The notes under the pieces are model-generated. The model ran no database searches. It saw only the letters and a program-made list of their open reading frames with translations, and was not told where the DNA came from. Source: Motiliproteus sediminis (GTDB lineage Bacteria > Pseudomonadota > Gammaproteobacteria > Pseudomonadales > Balneatricaceae). From it: 50,131 bases of DNA. Shown one piece after another: positions 45,080 through 50,131 of the stretch. Position 1 is the stretch's first letter. Each line of letters begins with the position of its first letter. The stretch lies in NCBI RefSeq assembly GCF_017912535.1, contig NZ_JAERQK010000014.1, positions 1 to 50,131 on the forward strand. Direction: 5' to 3'. The translations under genes were made by a program, and so were the position numbers.

Positions 45080-45100
45080 ATCAGTTACAATTCACAAGGC

Positions 45101-45131
45101 TTGACCCTAAAGCTAGCTTTAGGGTTTAAAG
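45101..45131 (+). promoter_or_regulatory. MerR-type (CueR-like) operator-promoter of the copper ATPase gene
   Basis: TTGACC (45101-45106), a 19-bp spacer and TTAAAG (45126-45131). The perfect 20-bp palindrome CCCTAAAGCTAGCTTTAGGG (45105-45124) lies within the spacer. The stretched 19-bp spacer with a central dyad is the hallmark of promoters activated by MerR-family metal sensors, and resembles the copA promoter of E. coli. No cueR gene lies nearby. Confidence 0.8.
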
Positions 45132-45163
45132 TGGTTCGCAGTCATTAATTTGGACCCGGAACC

Positions 45164-48094
45164 ATGATGGCCTATCACCATTTTCAACTGCAGGGCGTTC
45201 GCTGCGACGGCTGCGTCAACAAAATTCGCCAGGCGCTTCGTGTGGCGGATCCTGTGGCCGAGCTGGATATCGACCTGACTCGACAGCTCGCAACCCTGAC
45301 CACATCGCTTGATTCGCAGGTCGCGGCAGGCTTGATCGCGCCGCTGGGCTACCAGCCGGTGCTATTACCCCGCCAGACTCTCCACTTCTTCACCGACGGT
45401 GTGCGCTGCAACGGTTGTCTCGGCAAAATTCGCCAGGCGGTTGAGGCGCTGGACGCCGACGCGACGCTGACGGCGGATTTCCCTGCCCAGCGTGTCAGCG
45501 TCGAAACTGCGCTGCCAGCGGAGCTGGTGTGTGAGTTGATTGGCGAGCTGGGTTACGGCGCCAAACCGGAGCTACCGGCCGAGTACCACCTTGCGGTACA
45601 GGGCGTGGGTTGCATGGGTTGCGTTGGTAATATCGAGCGGGCACTGCAGCAAGTCGATGCGAACGCGCAGGTCGATGCGGCCATTGCCGAGCAGCGGCTC
45701 AGTATCACCACCCGTCTTGCTCGCGCGGACGTGGAGGCTATCGTGGCGGAGTTGGGCTATCTCGCTCCCGCGGATGAGGCCGATTCGAATGATGCCGCGA
45801 CAGCCTGCGACTCAGCAGCGGCAACGACTGCTGCCAATCGGTCTGGTGAAAACGCGGCCGGGTGCGGCGAAGCGATCAATCTATCGCTCAGCGGGATGAC
45901 CTGTGCCGCCTGTGTTGCCAGCGTCGAGAAAGCGCTCAAGGGGGTGTCCGGGGTTGCCTCAGCGCAGGTTAACTTTGCCAATCGCACGGCGCGTATAGAA
46001 GGAGACGCTGCCGCGGATACGCTGATCTCGGCGGTTCAACGGGCCGGCTATGGCGCGGAGTTGATCGAGGACCAGGCGACTGCCGACGAACAGCGCCGGC
46101 AACGTGAAGCGGTCGAGCTCAAGCAGCGTTTGCGCAACGTCGCGCTGGCGCTGTTGCTGGGCGTGCCGATGATGCTGTATGGCATCATCGAGGGCATGGC
46201 GCTGGATACGCAGAGTGCGCGTGTTGGCTGGGGTGTTGTCGGCTTGCTGACCCTGGCGATGATGTGGGTCGCCGGGCGCCATTTCTTTGTCGGTGCCTGG
46301 AAGTCACTGCGTGGCGGCAGCGCCAATATGGATACACTGATTGCGCTGGGCACCGGTTCCGCCTGGTTGTACTCGATGGTGGCCGTGGCTGCTCCGGCGT
46401 TGATCCCGGCGGCGGCGCGGGGGCTCTATTTTGAAGCGGCGGCGATGATCATCGGCCTGGTCAACCTTGGTCAGGCTCTGGAGCTCCGCGCCCGCGGGCG
46501 CACCCAGGCGGCGGTTCGGTCGCTACTTGATTTGCGCCCGAAAACCGCGCGGGTGATCCGCGAGGGTCACGAGGCCGATCTACCGCTGGAGCAGGTCAGG
46601 GTCGGCGATCTGGTGCGGATACGCCCCGGTGAACATGTGCCGGTCGATGCCGAGGTGGTGGAGGGGCGCAGCCAGGTGGATGAGTCGATGCTGACCGGCG
46701 AACCGCTGGCGGTCGTCAAGGCCGAGGGTGACATGCTTAGTGCGGGAACCACCAACGGCCGCGGCAGTTTGGTCGCCAGAGCGGCGCGCGTCGGGCGCGA
46801 TACCGCGTTGGCGCGGATCGTCGATCTGGTCCAGAAAGCGCAGAACTCCAAGCCGCCTATCAGTCGCTTGGCGGACCGGGTTGCCGCCATTTTCGTGCCG
46901 GTGGTGGTGGTGATTGCGGGGTTGACCGCACTGGTGTGGTTTCTGGTCGGTCCCGAACCACGGGTGACCTATATGCTGGTAACCGCGGTGACGGTACTGA
47001 TCATCGCCTGCCCGTGTGCGCTTGGCTTGGCGACCCCTATTTCCATCATGATCGGGGTTGGCAAGGCGGCGGAGCTGGGCGTACTGATCCGCAGCGGCGA
47101 TGCGTTGCAGCAGGCCAGCCGCCTGACCACGGTAGTGGTCGATAAAACCGGTACCGTGACCGAAGGCCAGCCGCGGGTGACCGCGGTACAGCGATTGGGT
47201 GAGGGGGGAGAGCAGTGGCTTCAGGCCCTGTACCTGATGGAGCGCCGCTCCGAACATCCGTTGGCGGAAGCGATCGCCGACTATGCCGCACAGCAGTATG
47301 ACCGCCCGGGTGAGCCTGATGTCCTGTCGTTTGAAGCCATAGCCGGGCAGGGGGTGCGTGCAACGGTTGAGGGGGTGACCTATTGTGCGGGCAATCGTGC
47401 ATTGATGGCGTCGCAGGGAGTGGATACCACGGTTGCCACAGAGCAAGCTGAACAGTGGCATGCCGCGGCCCAAACGGTGGTGTATGTGGCTGCGGATGGC
47501 CAGTTGCTGGCGCTGCTGGCGATTACTGATCCGGTCAGGGAGGATGCCGCGGCGGCCATCGCCCGGTTGCAGCAGGATGGGATTCGGGTGGTGATGTTGA
47601 GCGGCGATAACAGCGCCACCGTTAAGGCGGTTGCGCAAAGCCTGGGTATTGATGAGGCGCGTGCCGAGCTGCAGCCGGAGGAAAAGTTGCAGGTGATTGC
47701 CGAGTTGCAGCAGCAGGGCCAGCGCGTGGCAATGGTGGGGGATGGCATCAATGACGCGCCGGCGCTGTCGCGCGCCGATGTCGGCTTTGCCATCGGCACC
47801 GGAACCGATGTTGCCATCGAGAGCGCCGACGTGGCGCTGATGAAAGCGTCGCTGCACGGTGTAGCCGACGCGATTGAACTCAGTCGTGCGACCTTGACCA
47901 ATATTCGCCAAAATCTCTGGGGTGCTTTCATCTACAACGGGTTGGGGATTCCGGTGGCTGCCGGTCTGCTCTATCCGCTGACGGGAATGTTGTTGAATCC
48001 GGTGGTGGCCGGCCTGGCCATGTCGCTGTCGTCGGTGACCGTGGTCTCCAACGCCAACCGCTTGCGCTGGTTTTCACCCTCTAATCGAAAGTGA
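45164..48094 (+). CDS. copA: Copper-translocating P1B-type ATPase with four N-terminal metal-binding domains
   Basis: Exports Cu(I) from the cytosol at the expense of ATP; 976 residues, longer than usual. Four HMA-like domains precede the pump: Cys14/17 (CDGC), Cys82/85 (CNGC), Cys150/153 (CMGC) and a conventional GMTCAAC (Cys247/250), the last after an Ala-rich linker. The pump has the CPC motif (616-618) in membrane helix 6, the phosphorylation site at Asp660 (DKTGTVTEG) and GDGINDAPALSRADVG. Two adjacent ATG codons are possible starts. The MerR-type operator upstream supports copper induction. A bidirectional terminator follows. Confidence 0.95.
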   Translation: MMAYHHFQLQGVRCDGCVNKIRQALRVADPVAELDIDLTRQLATLTTSLDSQVAAGLIAPLGYQPVLLPRQTLHFFTDGVRCNGCLGKIRQAVEALDADATLTADFPAQRVSVETALPAELVCELIGELGYGAKPELPAEYHLAVQGVGCMGCVGNIERALQQVDANAQVDAAIAEQRLSITTRLARADVEAIVAELGYLAPADEADSNDAATACDSAAATTAANRSGENAAGCGEAINLSLSGMTCAACVASVEKALKGVSGVASAQVNFANRTARIEGDAAADTLISAVQRAGYGAELIEDQATADEQRRQREAVELKQRLRNVALALLLGVPMMLYGIIEGMALDTQSARVGWGVVGLLTLAMMWVAGRHFFVGAWKSLRGGSANMDTLIALGTGSAWLYSMVAVAAPALIPAAARGLYFEAAAMIIGLVNLGQALELRARGRTQAAVRSLLDLRPKTARVIREGHEADLPLEQVRVGDLVRIRPGEHVPVDAEVVEGRSQVDESMLTGEPLAVVKAEGDMLSAGTTNGRGSLVARAARVGRDTALARIVDLVQKAQNSKPPISRLADRVAAIFVPVVVVIAGLTALVWFLVGPEPRVTYMLVTAVTVLIIACPCALGLATPISIMIGVGKAAELGVLIRSGDALQQASRLTTVVVDKTGTVTEGQPRVTAVQRLGEGGEQWLQALYLMERRSEHPLAEAIADYAAQQYDRPGEPDVLSFEAIAGQGVRATVEGVTYCAGNRALMASQGVDTTVATEQAEQWHAAAQTVVYVAADGQLLALLAITDPVREDAAAAIARLQQDGIRVVMLSGDNSATVKAVAQSLGIDEARAELQPEEKLQVIAELQQQGQRVAMVGDGINDAPALSRADVGFAIGTGTDVAIESADVALMKASLHGVADAIELSRATLTNIRQNLWGAFIYNGLGIPVAAGLLYPLTGMLLNPVVAGLAMSLSSVTVVSNANRLRWFSPSNRK

Positions 48095-48095
48095 C

Positions 48096-48125
48096 AAAAA
48101 ACGGCCCACAGTGGGCCGTTTTTTT
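48096..48125. terminator. Bidirectional terminator between copA and mscS
   Basis: A-run, then CGGCCCAC / GTGGGCCG with a 1-2-nt loop, then T-run. It works for both convergent genes. Confidence 0.9.
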
Positions 48126-48137
48126 GGGTGTCGTTAA

Positions 48138-48980
48138 TCAGCCTTCGTTCTTGTACAGGTGCACATCCTGCTGCGGGTAGGGGATGGATATGCCCTCGGC
48201 GTCGAAGGTCAGTTTGACCTTCTCATGCATGTCGAAAAAGACGCCCCAGTAATCGGCACTGTTAACCCAGGCGCGCACGGTGAAGTTAACCGAACTGTCT
48301 GCCAGTGCTGAAACTACGACCAGCTTCTCCGGATCTTTAAGAACGCGGTCATCCTCATCCACCAGTCGGCAGAGCACCTCCTTGGCTTTTTTTAGATCGT
48401 CGTCATAGCCGATTCCGAACACCATATCGACGCGCCGCAGGGGGCTGGTGGAGTAGTTGACGATATTGCCGTTGGAGAGGTTGCCGTTCGGGATGATGAT
48501 GGTTTTCTTGTCACCGGTATGGATGATGGTATTGAAGATCTGGATCTCCTGTACCACCCCAGCGTAGCCCTGGGCCTCGACAAAATCGCCCACCTTGAAC
48601 GGCTTGAACAGCAGGATCATCACCCCGCCGGCGAAGTTGGACAAACTGCCCTGCAGCGCCAGACCGACGGCCAGACCGGCAGCACCAAAGACGGCGATAA
48701 AGGAGGTGGTTTCGATGCCGACCATGCCGGCAACGCTGATGAGCAGCAGCACCTTGAGGATGATGGTGCCCAGCTTTTCAAGGAAGATCGCCAGCGATTT
48801 CTCGACCTTGGCCGCGACCATCGCCTTCTCTGCGGCTCGGCCGATTTTGCCGATGATCCACAGGCCGATAATGAGCGTTAAGATTGCCAGTACGACTTTG
48901 CCGCCGTACTGGGTTATAAACTGGATCGCCAGTTCGGTGTACTGATCGACTTGCTGAGTCACTTGATTTAATTCTTCCAT
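48138..48980 (-). CDS. mscS: Small-conductance mechanosensitive channel MscS
   Basis: Heptameric inner-membrane channel releasing solutes on hypo-osmotic shock; 280 residues, close to E. coli MscS. Three membrane helices are followed by the pore helix GAAGLAVGLALQGSLSNFAGG and the beta domain with PFKVGDFVEAQGYAGVVQEI and IIIPNGNLSNGNIVNYS. AAGGA lies 7 nt before the ATG. It is convergent with copA. Confidence 0.95.
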   Translation of the reverse strand: MEELNQVTQQVDQYTELAIQFITQYGGKVVLAILTLIIGLWIIGKIGRAAEKAMVAAKVEKSLAIFLEKLGTIILKVLLLISVAGMVGIETTSFIAVFGAAGLAVGLALQGSLSNFAGGVMILLFKPFKVGDFVEAQGYAGVVQEIQIFNTIIHTGDKKTIIIPNGNLSNGNIVNYSTSPLRRVDMVFGIGYDDDLKKAKEVLCRLVDEDDRVLKDPEKLVVVSALADSSVNFTVRAWVNSADYWGVFFDMHEKVKLTFDAEGISIPYPQQDVHLYKNEG

Positions 48981-49076
48981 GTCTAAGTCCTTGTGAAAGA
49001 TACGGAAAAGATGGTGGTTTGGCAGGGTGCTACAAGTGTAGCCGAACTGTTTTTCAAAGCGCTAACTAGTCCGTTG

Positions 49077-49829
49077 CTAAAATCCGAAAACCTGCTTTAG
49101 CAGTTCGCTGCTTCGTGCCGCCGGGTCTTTTCGAATCAGCGCCTCCTGTTCGGCAAGCGTGGTAAACAGGCCGTCAACGGCGGCGTCAGTGACATGTTGC
49201 TCCAGATCCAGATTCAGGTTGCCGATCAGGGGGTACTGATTAGCCTGCTGCACGAGCTGCTGGTAATAGCGCGTGACGCCGACGCTATTCATCGCGTCCC
49301 GTATTAGCGGGCGGAACTCGGTGGCAATGGCCTCGCCGCGCTGTTGGCGGAAATAGCGGGTGGCGGCATCGTCACCGCCGTTATAGATCCGGCGTGCGTC
49401 GTCGATGGTCATCTGTTCAACCGCACTCCGTAACTGGCCCGCCGCAGCGGGAACGGCTTGTTCAGCGGCTCGGTTCATGCTGGTTTCGAGCTGATCGACC
49501 AGCGTTCCCAGGCCAAACTGGCGCAATAGAATGGCACTCTGGTCAACCACCGCAGGTAGCGGGATGTGCACAGCGGGATTGGCGAGAAAACCGTCGGGGG
49601 CGGCGAGCTGAGCTACAGCACGTTCGCTACCTAGTTGCAGCGCCTCTTTGAGGCCTGCGCTGAGCGTGGCGGGATCAAGTGTAGTGTTACCGGTTGGCTG
49701 AGCGTCGGTTTCTACGGTGCTTGGCAGTGTCTGTTCGAGCTTCTTGAGCAAGTCACCGAAAGCTGCGAAGGAGGGTTGGCTTAATGTGACCGTCAGGGCG
49801 GCAACAATTGCCGGTATCATCGTTTTCAT
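49077..49829 (-). CDS. Exported DUF4197 protein
   Basis: 250 residues. A signal peptide (MIPAIVAALTVTLSQPSFA-A) is followed by the DUF4197 region: SAGLKEALQLGSERAVAQLA, GGDDAATRYFRQQR, YYQQLVQQANQYPLIG and TTLAEQEALIRKDPAARSSELLKQVFG. The family is periplasmic and of unknown function. A longer frame upstream starts within the gcvP terminator and is not credible. Confidence 0.88.
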   Translation of the reverse strand: MKTMIPAIVAALTVTLSQPSFAAFGDLLKKLEQTLPSTVETDAQPTGNTTLDPATLSAGLKEALQLGSERAVAQLAAPDGFLANPAVHIPLPAVVDQSAILLRQFGLGTLVDQLETSMNRAAEQAVPAAAGQLRSAVEQMTIDDARRIYNGGDDAATRYFRQQRGEAIATEFRPLIRDAMNSVGVTRYYQQLVQQANQYPLIGNLNLDLEQHVTDAAVDGLFTTLAEQEALIRKDPAARSSELLKQVFGF

Positions 49830-49876
49830 CTCGGGGATCCGCCGTTGGGTGATATTCAGTCTAGACCCGTAATCTG

Positions 49877-49904
49877 AAAAAAGAAGCCCGCTCAAGGCGG
49901 GCTT
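49877..49904 (-). terminator. Terminator after gcvP
   Basis: On the minus strand AAGCCCGC / GCGGGCTT with a 5-nt loop, followed by CTTTTTT. It lies 24 bp after the gcvP stop and before the DUF4197 gene. Confidence 0.88.
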
Positions 49905-49927
49905 TCAATCACGCGGCTACTGCCGAC

Positions 49928-50131
49928 TTAGCGATAATCCTCCACCGCCGGGCAGCTGCAGAACAGATTGCGGTCACCGTAGACGTTGTCGATCCGGTTC
50001 ACCATCGGCCAGAACTTGGCGTGCTTCAGCCCGGCCACCGGGAACACCGCCTGCTCGCGCGAATAGGGGCGGGTCCACTCGCCCTCGATTACATCCGCCT
50101 GGGTATGTGGCGCATTCTTCAGCGGGTTGTT
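49928..50131 (-). CDS. gcvP: Glycine decarboxylase P protein, C-terminal end (gene continues beyond the window)
   Basis: The last 67 residues of the pyridoxal-phosphate glycine dehydrogenase of the glycine cleavage system. [26 protein letters not shown] and [20 protein letters not shown], ending PAVEDYR, match the family C-terminus. The gene starts to the right of the window. A terminator follows. Confidence 0.96.
   Translation of the reverse strand, partial: NNPLKNAPHTQADVIEGEWTRPYSREQAVFPVAGLKHAKFWPMVNRIDNVYGDRNLFCSCPAVEDYR

Overview
The window is about 50 kb of chromosome from a free-living gammaproteobacterium with moderately high G+C. Four things point there: the order ftsZ-lpxC-secA-argJ-mutT/thiE-yacG-coaE-pilD-pilC-pilB-pilA-nadC-ampD, the thrS-infC-rpmI-rplT-pheS-pheT-ihfA-merR run, a type II QueF, and an MshQ-like protein. 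Species cannot be named from the sequence. Most of the window is core genome with short intergenic gaps. I see no prophage, insertion sequence or CRISPR array.

Layout. Positions 1-6519 hold the end of the division/cell-wall cluster (ftsZ C-terminus, lpxC), secA, argJ and a MutT-ThiE fusion. A 156-bp imperfect palindrome separates these from the minus-strand pilC-pilD-coaE-yacG group. pilB is upstream of pilC, and pilA is divergent from pilB with its own terminator. nadC and ampD follow, divergently. Positions 14191-18267 are an iron(III) ABC importer: fbpC on the plus strand, fbpA-fbpB on the minus strand, with a Fur-like box at each outer end and a terminator between fbpA and fbpB. rsmE and the lactate-utilisation genes lutA-lutB-lutC come next, with a divergent GntR/FCD regulator whose leader carries a perfect TGGT-N3-ACCA operator. 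Positions 22821-30419 are the translation block thrS-infC-rpmI-rplT-pheS-pheT-ihfA-merR. infC appears to use a rare ATC start. Two tRNA-Pro(GGG) genes follow.

The most unusual part is 30775-34382. An ECF sigma factor and a translationally coupled membrane anti-sigma factor are divergent from a 587-residue exported protein, which has an intein/hedgehog-like Hint domain, acidic Gly-rich repeats and YD-like repeats, and from a small lipoprotein. The periplasmic part of the anti-sigma factor and the lipoprotein share the same C-terminal domain (17 kDa surface-antigen type). The intergenic region holds two divergent promoters with identical elements (GGAAG-N16-TGTTAT), as expected if the sigma factor drives both its own operon and the Hint-lipoprotein operon. 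I propose this as a self-contained envelope-sensing regulon, possibly undescribed.

The rest: a membrane-anchored protein of unknown function, a tandemly duplicated tRNA-Glu/tRNA-Gly pair with a strong promoter, a 1615-residue MshQ-like surface protein with two copies of an N-terminal module plus LamG and DUF6701-type regions, a small conserved gene, a YadG/YadH ABC exporter, queF, a YdjA-like nitroreductase, a thioesterase-like gene, a copper P-type ATPase with four metal-binding domains behind a MerR-type operator, a MscS channel, a DUF4197 protein and the C-terminal end of gcvP.
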